A DNA stretch of 64,000 nt. Origin: Plotosus lineatus (Eukaryota; Chordata; Actinopteri; Siluriformes; Plotosidae). Positions within the stretch are counted from its first letter, which is position 1, and each line of letters starts with the position of its first letter. The translations under genes and the position numbers were made by a program. The DNA is taken from positions 16,331,919-16,395,918 of the forward strand of contig CM045750.1 in NCBI GenBank assembly GCA_024760905.1, in the 5' to 3' direction. The notes below the pieces were generated by a model that was not told the origin of the DNA, made no database searches, and saw only the letters and a program-made list of their open reading frames with translations. Below, in pieces: positions 54,168 through 63,799 of this stretch.

Positions 54168-54430
54168 AAAATTAACATAAATGGTATCATGCATTTTTAC
54201 ATGTCAATAACTTGAACGACCACTAATTGGAATTCAGTGATAATATATGTTAAAACTGGTAATACAGTACAGTACTGTAACTACACAACTTTGGTCTGGT
54301 GCTCCACAACAGCAACTGTAAAATTTGCAAAAGGTTTAAATGGTAAGTATAAAACTGACTAGACGAGAAACAAGCAAGCACTTTAAAAGTCTTTCAACTT
54401 TGGCACTATGATTGATAATGGTTACAAATG

Positions 54431-55500
54431 TCATAGTTTTTCTTCGTCACTGAACCTTGATGGATACTTGATCAGACGGCCTGATCTGGTTCGATATCCG
54501 TCAGCGCTGTCTGCCTTCTGGTTGTTAGCCTGGTCATGTTGTATCTTGGACTGGTCATAGCGTTTTGGTTGGTGTTCCTTGAATGTCACTTTCTTCTCAC
54601 TGATTTCTCTCAGTTGATGCCGGTTTCTTCGAAGGATGCCACCTTCAGGGGTCTGTAGAATGTATGACCTGGGTTCGTTACATTTCTGTGTAACAGTCAC
54701 TGGATTCCAATCTTTGGTCACCTGGTCTTGTACTCTGACCAGTTGTCCACAATACAGTGGGGGTAAGTCTTTTACATTCTGATCATCATATTGTTTCTGG
54801 TCTTCCTGCCTTTCATTTGGTCTCCCTTGTATCTGGTCTCTCATTTTGTTGTTGTTTTGCTCTGACATAGATATGTTGGTTCGAGGCTTGCGCTGAAATA
54901 GGATCTCACCTGGGCCCAGTAGTTTGTGGTCAATCGGTGTTGATCGTAGTGCAAGTAGACCATGTGTCTTCTTTCCCCGCTTCAGATTTTTTGAGAATGT
55001 TTTTGACGGTCTTTATCTGGCGTTCAATGAAGCCATTTGATCTAATGGAATCTCGGGGAACTGGCAATATGTTCGATGTTCCAATTACTTGCATATTCTC
55101 GATATGTTTGGCTGTTGAAATGAGGTCCGCTGTTGGATATGATCTTCTTTGGTGTGCCTTGTTCGGCCAGTATTTCTTTGGTGAGGTTGACAATGGTAGA
55201 GCTAGGGCATCTATCTGGTAGTCGTTTGATGAAAGGGAACTTGCTGTAGTAATCTGCAAAGATAAGGTAGTGTTTTTGGTTGAGCTCGAACAGATCTGTG
55301 CCTAGCGTCTCCCAAGGGCCGGTAGGAATCTCATGTTGCTGTAGCGTTTCATGTCGTTGTGATTGTTGGTACTTCTGGCATATGGTGCATGACTTGCAAA
55401 TCTGTTCAATTTCAACATTGATTCCAGGCCAAAATATTAAAGTTCTTTGCTCTGAGCTTTGTTTTCTCAATTCCAAGGTGTCCTGTGTGTAGTTTTCTTA
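54431..55500 (-). pseudogene. Integrase, frame-broken, second catalytic Asp replaced
   Basis: Read from high to low. Zinc-binding remnant CKSCTICQKYQ; core motif WETLGTDLFE (first Asp kept) and a second motif reading SNSGPHF where S-D-N-G-P is usual, so Asp is replaced. After a frame change near 55150, SNGFIERQIKTVKNILKK keeps the catalytic Glu. The C-terminal region includes LPPLYCGQLVRVQDQVTKDW and LQTPEGGILRRNRHQLREIS, then TRSGRLIKYPSRF, typical of Gypsy integrase ends. Non-functional. Confidence 0.85.
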
Positions 55501-55651
55501 GTGTTTTTGTCCTGCCAAAGTGATTCTGGTATGAGGACTCTTTCTCCGTTGAGGATTATTCCATCTTTTATAGCTAGTTAGTCTCTGTAGCTCCAGTATT
55601 GTCGAAGACTTGTTGGAACTTCTTTCTGTGTCTCTGGCCATCCGATGGTGA

Positions 55652-56542
55652 TTATTTCCATGAGTTCTGATAATTCTGGGTCATTTCTGGTAGCTGTGTG
55701 GGTTTCTGAAAGTTTATTCCTGGTGAAATGGAGAAGGTCAACTCCGATGTCAAGGTCGACTGGGTCCTGGTTTTCTGGGTTTGGTAGTCTGCTGAGTGAG
55801 TCTGGTAGGGACGTTTCTTTTCCAGGTTGGTATTAAAATCATATCCTTGTATGCGTAATATCATACGCTGGAGTGTAGGTGGTGCTGCCACAAGGTTCTT
55901 CTGTAGTATCATGACAGAAATTTAATTCAGACGTTGAGACCAGGTATGCCAACATCCAAAGAGAACTGTTAGCTGTATGCTTCGGCGTGGAGAGATTTAA
56001 GACCGACCTCTATTCAAGAAGATTCTCAGTCTGTTTGATGTTGCATTTGTCGCTGTTGAAAACGAGGCCATTTTTCTTTGCCACTTCCATGAGATTGATG
56101 AGGTTCTTGTCGTGTTATTCTTCTGTAGATCCATAGATGGCTACATCATCTGCAATTCCGACTGCATCTGATGTTTGTTCAAGAATGATATCCACAGCTG
56201 TTGAAATATGTCCTGTATTGCCGATAAGCCGAAAGGAAGTCTCTGGAAGCAGTATCTTCCAAATGGAGTTCTAAATGTTGTCAGTAGTTGACTGCTGTCA
56301 TCAAGGAGTATGCTCCAATAACCGTTCTTTGCGTCAAGTTTAGAGAAATATTTGGCTCCACTGAATTTGTGGTTGAGTTCTTCTAGTGTAGGTATTTTGT
56401 GGGGACATTGTCGTAGTGCTTTGTTGAGTTTGGCTAGGTCTAAACATATGCGTATTGCACCTGAAGACTTTGTTGAAAAAGCTAGGCTGGAACACCAGTC
56501 AGTGTGTTCTTCCACTTTTATGATGACTCTTTGTTCTTCCAT
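55652..56542 (-). pseudogene. Reverse transcriptase and RNase H edge, frame-broken
   Basis: AIRICLDLAKLNKALRQ, YFSKLDAKNGYWSILLDD, LLTTFRTPFGRYCFQRLPFG. The catalytic box reads GIADDVAIYG (about 56130-56159) but in a frame shifted relative to the preceding domain, with a stop soon after. LVAAPPTLQRMILRIQGYDF near 55885 marks the RNase H to integrase linker region. At least two shifts. Confidence 0.88.
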
Positions 56543-56584
56543 TTTGTCCAGTTCTGCTTTGATCTTCTCCTTTAGAAGAATAGG

Positions 56585-57187
56585 CTATTTCCTTGGTGCA
56601 TCTGTGTATGGTTCTGCATCCTCCCGTAGATGGAGTTTTGCTGGGCCTGAAAATCTCCCCATTCTGTCGAACTGTTCTGGGTAGGCACGCTTGAGGTCTT
56701 CTTTTGTGTTTATTTTCCCTACAGTTTCCTCTCCCTTCTCGTTGATTGCGCAATGTAGAGTCACAATTCCAAGGGCTGTACATGATGGTAGTCCCACAAC
56801 AGGTGGGCCTGCGATGTCAACGATATAGAATTTGGTATTTTGCTGGGTCTCTTTGAAGATACAAGGAATGTTTATCGATCCAAAGCATGGTATGGTGGTT
56901 CCATTGTACACTGTTAATGTGATTCCCTGGGGCTGGTTAATCTGTGTAGGTAGCCCCTGCCCATCTAGTTTCTGTGGAAACATTTGTCGCAATGTTCGTA
57001 GTGGAAGGGCATTCCCTTGTGCTCCCGTATCCACTTTCAGTTTCAGATTGTAGTTCTTGTCATTCCTGTTAATGTCTACTTTGACTATAACAAATGCTTG
57101 ATCAGGTGGTTTGTTGTGGTTGTTGCACTTGTTGACTGAAGATATTTGTAATGACTCAAAAGTAATTGTCTCAAACCGCTCGTTCAT
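56585..57187 (-). pseudogene. Retropepsin-like protease region of pol
   Basis: About 200 open codons. LKVDTGAQGNALPLRTLRQM contains the D-T-G-A catalytic motif of an aspartic protease, and VVGLPSCTALGIVTLH provides the downstream flap/ILG-like block. Ends with a stop before the RT begins in another frame. Confidence 0.85.
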
Positions 57188-57298
57188 ACTGTAGATTTCT
57201 CCTTTTCTGCTCCCCGATGAATGGATTTGGCGTCTATGTGAAGAGCTTCTTCTGTTTGAGTAGTCATTTCTGTGGCCATTTCCTCTTCTCTCTCCTCC

Positions 57299-58033
57299 TC
57301 ATCTTGAATATTTTGTAGTCAGGCACAACTTTTCCCAGTGTCCTTGTTCGCCACAAGCATCACAGATGGAATTGTTAGCTGGGCACATCTCTGGTGGTTG
57401 ACGTGGATGATCACGTCCACATTTCAGGCAATGAGACTGACGACGTTTTGTGTGCATGGCATTGACAGATACTGTGTTAGCTGGTTTAGCATTTGCTCCC
57501 ATTGATTTGTGCTCTTGTATACTTTGCTGAGTAGCCTCGGATGTTCGTCCAAGGCGGAGTGTGTCCTCAAGCTGGAAACCTGGTGCTTTTTCTAGCAATG
57601 TTTTCTGGTACTCTGGTATGCTGGTAGAAGCTATAATCTGTTCTATAATTCGTTCATTGAATTCATCTGTTTTGAACCCAGATTTGTTAGCCTGTCTCCT
57701 GCATCTTGTCACAAAATCATCCAATGATTCCTCTTTGTTCTGGTAGAAATAATGTAGTTTTAGTCTAGCAACTCGAATGTTTTCTGCTGGTTCTAGTTGT
57801 TCTTCAAAAAGTTTCCATACATGTTTAGTATTCCTTTGTTGGTCTTCTGTCAATGTCCATGAATTAAACCTTTTAAATCCTTCATCTCCTACTGCACAAA
57901 GTATATATGGCATCTGTTTCTCTTCTTTCACATTCTTAATGATGAAATATAGTTCAACCTTTTCTTTAAACAATTTGAAATGCTCTGTTAAATCATTGGC
58001 GGCCCAGTCCATGGACGGTAATGAATCAGCCAT
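57299..58033 (-). CDS. Gag-like protein with zinc knuckles (retrotransposon)
   Basis: An intact 244-codon frame, starting MADSLPSMDWAANDLTEHFK about 270 bp inside the 5' LTR boundary. The capsid-like middle includes DDFVTRCRRQANKSGF. The C-terminus has a first zinc-like motif CLKCGRDHPRQPPEMC and a canonical second knuckle CDACGEQGHWEKLC (C-x2-C-x4-H-x4-C). Binds the element RNA in related retrotransposons. The only intact frame in the element. Host domestication is not indicated by the context. Confidence 0.85.
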   Translation of the reverse strand: MADSLPSMDWAANDLTEHFKLFKEKVELYFIIKNVKEEKQMPYILCAVGDEGFKRFNSWTLTEDQQRNTKHVWKLFEEQLEPAENIRVARLKLHYFYQNKEESLDDFVTRCRRQANKSGFKTDEFNERIIEQIIASTSIPEYQKTLLEKAPGFQLEDTLRLGRTSEATQQSIQEHKSMGANAKPANTVSVNAMHTKRRQSHCLKCGRDHPRQPPEMCPANNSICDACGEQGHWEKLCLTTKYSR

Positions 58034-58300
58034 TGTGAATACGTTGATATGATGAAAATCTCGTTAAAATAGCTGTTGATTGTCACAAAGTGATGATAAA
58101 ATGTTCTACGTAGCCTTGTTGCTACACTCACACTGATAAAAGTTTGTTTACGATTCTTATCTTTGATACCGTGTCATTATTCAATGTTGATGTTGGCTTC
58201 CAGTCTTTTTTCCCGCTCCAAGCTAGTCACTGGTATACGAGTTGATTGTTCCTTTTGCACTGGTTTTATCATTTCACAGTTCACAGACAACACTCACGTT

Positions 58301-58313
58301 ACCGCTGCCACCA
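58301..58313 (-). other. Primer binding site, tRNA-Leu(AAG)-type
   Basis: On minus, TGGTGGCAGCGGT directly follows the 5' LTR. It matches 13 bases complementary to the 3' end (with CCA) of vertebrate tRNA-Leu(AAG), from my knowledge of that tRNA. Confidence 0.75.
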
Positions 58314-58512
58314 TGTAATGACTTCATGACGAAGACGTACAGCTTCAACAAAATTTACAGTATTTCTCTTATAACTATCGTGATACATTCACATGCCTGC
58401 TAGTGATTGCCATGTTGGGACAAACTCGCTCTTTCCGGTGCTTTTCTGGATGTAATTACACTAGACACAATACAGTCTCTGGGATGGGTGTTAACCGGGA
58501 GAAACCATTACA
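58314..58512 (-). repeat. 5' LTR
   Basis: TGTAATGACTTCATGACG to GAGAAACCATTACA as read on plus; 199 bp. TG...CA termini with 6-7 bp inverted ends. Confidence 0.93.
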
Positions 58513-58523
58513 CCCGCGACCCT
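58513..58523 (+). mobile_element. SINE-A part 2 of 3
   Basis: CCCGCGACCCTAAT continues the SINE-A 3' region after the LTR element, then breaks into AGACACAATT, the start of the next insert. Identification rests on its fit with parts 1 and 3. Confidence 0.75.
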
Positions 58524-59171
58524 AATAGACACAATTCGCATCTCGGCTTGCGCACGGCATCATGGGATCGCGACTACCAAACATGGCGGAAGTAAATCTT
58601 GATGTGGATGAGAACTGCACTATCGATGCGTTTAATTTATGGAAAGTTCCCGACCTTCGGGCGTATTATATACGTAGGGGTCTTCCCGGCTAGCGCGACT
58701 TCGTAATGACGACAAAGAAGGTAAATACAAGTTTTACAGCTGTCACCAAGTGATCTGACAGCTCTTGTTGGTCTATTTTACACATTATCATAACAGTAAT
58801 TTTCAAGATCTAAGTATATGATGTGTAATGATTACTAAAATACATAATTCTGTTTAAATAGGATCCTTCAGCTCAGTGGGGAAGGTAAATAGCGTGAATG
58901 GCGGCAGACATGTACACGTGTTAGTCCAAAATTTGCAGGCATGTATACAGAAAACTTGCTTTTTCTAATGCTGGAGATGATACATGCCGTTCCCACAGTT
59001 CACTACGGCATGTCGATAATTTAAGGCTTAAGGCAGACTTTAAGCGGCAGTTGTTCAGATATGTTTTCATACAACAGCAAGTGGCTGCAATAAAGTTTGG
59101 TAGCAGTGACCCTTGGATCAGCTGTTGGGTCACGTTCCCCGCACATGCGCAGTCGTAATGCAAATTGTGTC
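58524..59171. mobile_element. Unassigned TIR element splitting the SINE-A
   Basis: Left end AGACACAATTCGCAT, right end ATGCAAATTGTGTCT: inverted with one mismatch in 15. It lies exactly between CCCTAAT and ATTAGGATTAAGCGG of a SINE-A, giving an apparent AT duplication, although 2-3 bp alternatives exist. The GC-rich 5' part contains an ATG-started coding remnant. I do not recognise the family. Confidence 0.75.
58583..58693 (+). pseudogene. SAP-like N-terminal coding remnant inside the TIR element
   Basis: ATG at 58583 in context ACATGGCGG opens 36 codons ending with TAG at 58691-58693: MAEVNLDVDENCTIDAFNLW then KVPDLRAYYIRRGLPG. The segment W-K-V-P-D-L-R-A-Y-Y-I-R-R-G-L-P resembles the first helices of SAP DNA-binding domains, which open several transposon-encoded nuclease-like proteins in fish. 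Sequence after the stop (CGCGACTTCGTAATGACG) still looks coding-like in another frame. Probable 5' exon of an autonomous element, kept after internal deletion. Inference, not proven. Confidence 0.45.
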
Positions 59172-59211
59172 TATTAGGATTAAGCGGTTACAGAAATTGA
59201 ACTGAACTGAC
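59172..59211 (+). mobile_element. SINE-A part 3 of 3 (3' end)
   Basis: ATTAGGATTAAGCGGTTACA then GAAATTGAACTGAACTGAC is the SINE-A terminus. Confidence 0.88.
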
Positions 59212-59250
59212 TTGTCCTATTTATTACCATAATCAACCATTTGTACACAA

Positions 59251-59435
59251 CAGGGGTGGCCAATCTTATCCACAAAGGGCCAGTGTGGGTGCAGGTTTTC
59301 ATTCCAACCAAGCCGGAGAGCATATTGAAAGTGAAGTTCAATAGATATAAACAGGTGGAAGGTGTGGCTCTTGCTTGGTTGGAATAAAAACCTGCACCCA
59401 TAACCGGCCATCTGTGGAGAAGATTGCACAACACT
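59251..59435. mobile_element. Palindromic hAT-like MITE
   Basis: Left CAGGGGTGGCCAATCTTATC with GGTGCAGGTTTTCATTCCAA; right TTGGAATAAAAACCTGCACC with AGAAGATTGCACAACACTG. Arms of about 60 bp are inverted. It is a widespread fish MITE type that I recognise. No ORF. Confidence 0.8.
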
Positions 59436-59546
59436 GATATAGAGTCTAGAACACCAGGCTGAGGTGGGAAGGTGTGAGGCTTCCGCTACTCTCTCGGCCA
59501 GCCTCGTCTGCTGCAGTGAGTCCGAGGACAGGCTATACTAGAGACT

Positions 59547-59905
59547 GGTCAACCAAGATGTTTTACCCGACCTCCAGACAAAGGCAAGGGGTAAATATGA
59601 GGTGAGCACTATCCCCCACCCAGTCCTCCCGTTTGCTTCCAAAACCTACTAGAGGGCGAAAGTGAGCATGGGAAGACACCATCAAAATGCCTTTTAAACC
59701 CTAATCCTCACCTTATCCCTGACCCTCACCCTAACCCTAACCCCCCAACAAGTAGCCTGTTGATGTCTCCCATACTCACTTTCGCCATCTACTGGGTATT
59801 CGAAGAACACAGCAGGACTGGGTGCGGGATAGTGTTCATCTAAATATGAAAGGCGTCCCAGAATGTGAAGTCCTCTCTCCCTCTCTGTCTTGCTGACCGG
59901 TTGAC
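59547..59905. mobile_element. Foldback element with telomere-like loop
   Basis: Arms: GAGCACTATCCCCCACCCAG (about 59603) against CTGGGTGCGGGATAGTGTTC (about 59817), and AGAGGGCGAAAGTGAGCATG (59650) against CATACTCACTTTCGCCATCT (59769). Less perfect arm matches extend outward to about 59547 and 59905. The loop 59690-59750 is rich in CCCTAA-like units (CCCTCACCCTAACCCTAACC). Confidence 0.75.
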
Positions 59906-60329
59906 ACAACACATTTTGTGAAGAAGAGTCCATCAACTCTTTTGCTTGTTGAATGGATTAAAGCAAGTCTTCAATTGTGTTTTTATTTTGGGAAGCTAAA
60001 AATTATCATTTTACAAATGTTTGCTGAACCATACAAATATTTTTTCTTTCAATAACAATGAGATTTAACAGATTAACAGTTTCATGCATACAACTTTTCT
60101 ACAAGCATTTGCAAAAGTTGAATATTCTGAAAAGCATTTTCGAGTGCATCCTCACAGTACTTTTATATGAAATATACTGTGAAATTTAATACTTTTTTTT
60201 TTTTTTTTTTCAAATTCAAAGCAGTTTCAAGAAGTGCTCTATAGTCTCTATCAAAAGCGAATCCCTGTGCTGATACACTGTCAGGGACTACACAAACCAT
60301 GAAGAACATTTAGTGAAAATATTACTGTG
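59906..60329. other. No feature seen
   Basis: AT-rich with a T-run at 60191-60210. Confidence 0.5.
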
Positions 60330-60650
60330 GGTAGTGAGGTGGCTGGTGTCCATTTCAGCCAAATCCGGATGAGGGTGGGGTGCACACTGATCAGCTTGCC
60401 AGACCTTTGTGGGGAAACACACCCACATTACTATACACACTCATCTTTACATTACAACAGCCAGGTACAGCACATGCACTGTGCATGGTTTTGGACTGTT
60501 GGATGAAGCCAGAGTTCGTAGAGGAAACCCACACAAGCACAGAGAGAACACGCAGACTCCAGAAAGAAACGCCCGAATACAGGACTCGAACCCCGGAGCT
60601 CCTGCTCTGAGGTGGACGTGCTAACCCCTACGCCACCATGCTGGCTGAAT
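60330..60650 (-). mobile_element. SINE-B
   Basis: GGCTGGTGTCCATTTCAGCC, GGGTGGGGTGCACACTGATC, AGAGGAAACCCACACAAGCA, ACTCGAACCCCGGAGCTCC (B-box complement), CTAACCCCTACGCCACCATG. Confidence 0.85.
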
Positions 60651-61176
60651 AAGTAAAAAGTAGTTGTATAATTAAAAATACAGGCAAAATTATTAATTAA
60701 AAAAAATGAAGACACATATGAATAGTTGTTTAATTAAGAATGCTGCTGTGTAAACGGAAGCTGGTTCGTATCATCCCTACTGTGCTGTGGAGCATTCCGT
60801 TCCTGTGAGCCATGCCACATTCACGCCACATTCACACCCTGCTTTTCCAGCATTGCACCGGGGAGGGAACGAAATATTTCTGGACGAGAGGTTTTGTTCC
60901 TGATGCAAATCAGCAGTGCTGTCAATGCTCCAGTTTACAGGCAAACACAATTCCTTATTCATTTGTAAATCAAGCAGAATTTTTTTTTTCGTTAGTGTTA
61001 ATCTTATGTACCAGCAACTTTCCCAAAGGATCGATAAGTCATAACATAAGAGATTATGTGGAAAGCCAGTAGGGAGGTGTTTTACATGTAGAGATTGAGT
61101 TTCACTTGGTCCAACACCACCATTTCAGTAATTTTTGCAAAATAAGATAACATCTTGTTCAATTAATTTTAATATG
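60651..61176. other. No supported gene
   Basis: Mixed composition; no repeat terminus or exon recognised. Confidence 0.45.
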
Positions 61177-61623
61177 CAGGGATCCCTCACTTTGCGCGGT
61201 AAATGGGGACCCCCCCCATGACCGCCGATTTCCGCAAAGTAGGATTGACCCCCCTGACTGACATACACGTACATGTATATGTGTATATAATATCAATAAA
61301 TATATATTCAATGCTATAAATGCTTATAATAACAAATAAACATTCAAAAATAATGCACAAGATGTCAATAAAATATAAATATACACCCACACAGAGGCAC
61401 ACACACATAGATGCGCACCTCACATAAAAATGTAAATAGTTTTGTTGTGGGGTTTTGGGTTGTTTTTTTTTGGTTTTGTTTGTTTGTGGTTTTTGCATAA
61501 TTGACCTTGTTTTGTGGCATTTTCCTTAATTTCCTTATTTTTAATTTTTCGATAAATATTTTTGAAAAACCCGTGATGTACTGAACCAACAAAAACGAAA
61601 GCACAAAGTAGCGAGGATCACTG
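61177..61623. mobile_element. TIR-1 element, copy 4, uninterrupted
   Basis: Left CAGGGATCCCTCACTTTGCG, right AGTAGCGAGGATCACTG before TA (61624-61625). Internal CCTCACATAAAAATGTAAATAG marks the site where TIR-4 inserted in copy 3. 447 bp, no ORF. Best reference for this family. Confidence 0.9.
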
Positions 61624-61689
61624 TATATGGATGTTTTTATGAGGCTGGTAGCTAAAAGCAGGACAGAGAGGCTACAAAAGAAACTAATA

Positions 61690-62017
61690 ATTCAGCCATT
61701 CGTTTTCTGAACCGCTTAATCCTAATTAAGGTCGCAGGGAGCCTGACGCTCATCACAGCCAAGTTGGGGCAAGGCCAGAGTACACCCTGGACAGCTTACC
61801 TGGCCATCGCAGGGCTGAAGCACGCTGACAGCTATGCAGCCTATTCTTGATGAAAGTCAGCAATATTTCTTTTACACGCCTCTCATCATAGACAGTGTGA
61901 GACATGGCTGGCCTTTGATAATCCAATTAGCTGCACTGGGAGGACCGTAGTGACAGCGGGGCTAGAACCCCCAACTTTAGGAGGATCTAGCACCTTACTA
62001 CCAGGTCACCACTGCCT
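61690..62017 (-). mobile_element. SINE-A
   Basis: TTCTGAACCGCTTAATCCTA, CATCGCAGGGCTGAAGCACG, AAAGTCAGCAATATTTCTTT, CCAATTAGCTGCACTGGGAG, GCTAGAACCCCCAACTTTAG, AGGTCACCACTGCC. Confidence 0.87.
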
Positions 62018-62127
62018 GTAAATTAATCATTTGTAAATTAAATAAAATAAAATGTAAACGAATGTTTTTAATAGAATTCAGAAGAGCTTTGGGTCGATTT
62101 TTAATACTGTATCAGTATTCACCAAGA

Positions 62128-62402
62128 TGGGGCAACATGGTGGTGGAGTGCTGAGCACACCTGCATCACAACAAAATGTTCCTGGGTTCGAGACTCATGT
62201 GTATCTGTGTGGAGTTTGTATGGTCTCCTCATGCATCCTTGGGTTTCCTCCAGGTTCTCTAGTTCCCTCTCACAGTCTAAAGACATGCACATTAGGCTAA
62301 TTGCCTTATTCCTGGCTGTGGGTGTAAGTGGGAATGGTTGAGTGTTGCCACAGTTCACAGTGTATCTTGCCTGCACTCTGTGTCAGCTAAGATAGGCTCC
62401 AG
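62128..62402 (+). mobile_element. SINE-B, 3' truncated
   Basis: GGGGCAACATGGTGGTGGAG, CTGGGTTCGAGACTC (B box), GTGTGGAGTTTGTATGGTC, GGTTTCCTCCAGGTTCTCTA, ACATGCACATTAGGCTAATT, ATAGGCTCCAG. Confidence 0.85.
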
Positions 62403-62661
62403 ATAAGTAAGTGATGTATTTAAAGAGATATAAGGTGCACTCATTTGTCAGATGTTGTAATGTACTACCACTACATCCACATCAATGGTTTAGCCCAAAC
62501 TATTTCTTCTGAATGATTTTTTTTTTTTTTTTTTTTTTGCTTCTCTTCTTTTTTGCTTTGCTTTTATTCGCAAATGCTGATTAGAAATTGAAGTAAATAT
62601 GCAGATATATGCTGAAAAGACAGAGTGCGCCACAAAAATGGTGTAAAAAGTTAACAAAGTG
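62403..62661. other. No feature seen
   Basis: Contains a T-run at 62517-62538. Confidence 0.5.
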
Positions 62662-62985
62662 TGCAACGTTTTGGCGTACTCGTTAGCATGTCCGCCTGAG
62701 AGCAGGAAGGTCCTGGCCTGGGTGAAGGCATTTCTGTGTGGAGTTTGCATCCTTTTCTCAAGCATGCATAGGTTTTCTCTGGGTACTCGGGTTTTCTTCC
62801 ACAGCCCAGAGACATGCACATTAGGCTAATTGGCTTTTCAAAATTCCCCCTAGGTGTGTGTGAGTGTGTTGCCCTGTGATGGTCTGGCAAACTTTCTTAG
62901 GGTATATCCTGCCTTTGCCCAATGTCGGCTGAGACAGACTTCAGCCTGCCCAAAAACTAAATAGCATTCAGCGGTTTGACAAATA
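62662..62985 (+). mobile_element. SINE-B
   Basis: CGTACTCGTTAGCATGTCCG, AGCAGGAAGGTCCTGG, GTGTGGAGTTTGCATCC, CTGGGTACTCGGGTTTTC, GACATGCACATTAGGCTAAT, TGCCCTGTGATGGTCTGGCA. The B box is partly deleted. Confidence 0.85.
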
Positions 62986-63078
62986 ATCATCGAATCTGAC
63001 AAAGTAAGAAAATACAATCAATATTCTTCAAAAAAGAAAAAAATGTAGTATTTTATAAGTGCTGTCATATATATATAT

Positions 63079-63795
63079 GACAATGACAATGACAATGACA
63101 ATGATGACAATGACAATGACAATGACAATGACAATGACAATGACAATACTTTATTGCCCGAGGAGGGAATTTGTCTTGCACGTACACAGGCTCCATAAAC
63201 ATACATACATAACATATTACAACATGAAGACATAATACATATATAACATTAAATATTAAATATTAAATATCTTAAGGTGCAATGTAAGAAACTAGCACTA
63301 AAATTTCAAAAATAAAATTTAAAAATACTTTAAAGAATACTGTATGTTAAACGGACATGTAACGACTTAAGACATAAAACTGAGTTTTTTAAATTAGATA
63401 ACGCAACAGATAAAAACAGTGGTACAAAATGTAACAATATACAAGAGACTAAAGGTGGAGGCTACTTATTTAAAAGGAAAATGCTAGTTGGTATTATGGA
63501 TGTACGGGCTCTCTTTGATTTAAGTTTGGGTAATTGATATCTGGTCGGAAGGAAGAAGGATATATTCAGAATGAAGAACATGAGTTTCACTGTTAATAAT
63601 TTTGGATGCTAAATTTAGTACGCGAGATTCATAAAAGTAATCAATAGGGTCTAAAGGAGTTCCAATGATCTTGCTGCTTACGTTTACAATTTTGCCAAGT
63701 TTGTTTTTGTTTTTGAGAGAGAGGGTGCCATACCAACATTGTACACTAAAAAGTAAAACAGATTGCACACATGATTTGTAAAATAACAACATACA
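63079..63795 (-). mobile_element. L2/CR1-type LINE 3' end with (GACAAT)n tail
   Basis: On minus the C-terminal reverse transcriptase frame (63792-63520) reads MLLFYKSCVQSVLLFSVQCW, YGTLSLKNKNKLGKIVNVSS, then THVLHSEYILLPSDQ, matching the end of L2-type ORF2. A 3' UTR follows, then GCAAGACAAATTCCCTCCTC, GGGCAATAAAGTATTG and hexamers at 63079-63146. 5' truncated where a SINE-A lies. Confidence 0.8.
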
Positions 63796-63799
63796 GTGT

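Larger units (their letters stand above)
53965..58512 (-). mobile_element. Ty3/Gypsy-type LTR retrotransposon, 4.55 kb, defective
   Basis: Two LTRs (53965-54156 and 58314-58512) beginning TGTAATG and ending CATTACA, differing by roughly two dozen positions by eye. Orientation minus: primer binding site at 58301-58313, gag, protease, reverse transcriptase, RNase H edge, integrase, then a polypurine tract. The order protease-RT-integrase fits Ty3/Gypsy; motif style suggests a Mag-like lineage. No matching target duplication, and some target SINE bases are missing at the junction. All pol frames are interrupted. Confidence 0.9.

Noticed and set aside
59690..59750. Chromosome end or fusion point
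   Set aside because: Only a few degenerate CCCTAA units, enclosed between inverted arms of a small element.
63079..63146. CRISPR-like or regulatory hexamer array
   Set aside because: GACAAT hexamers are the 3' tail of an L2-type LINE, directly following its AATAAAG end. No spacers.
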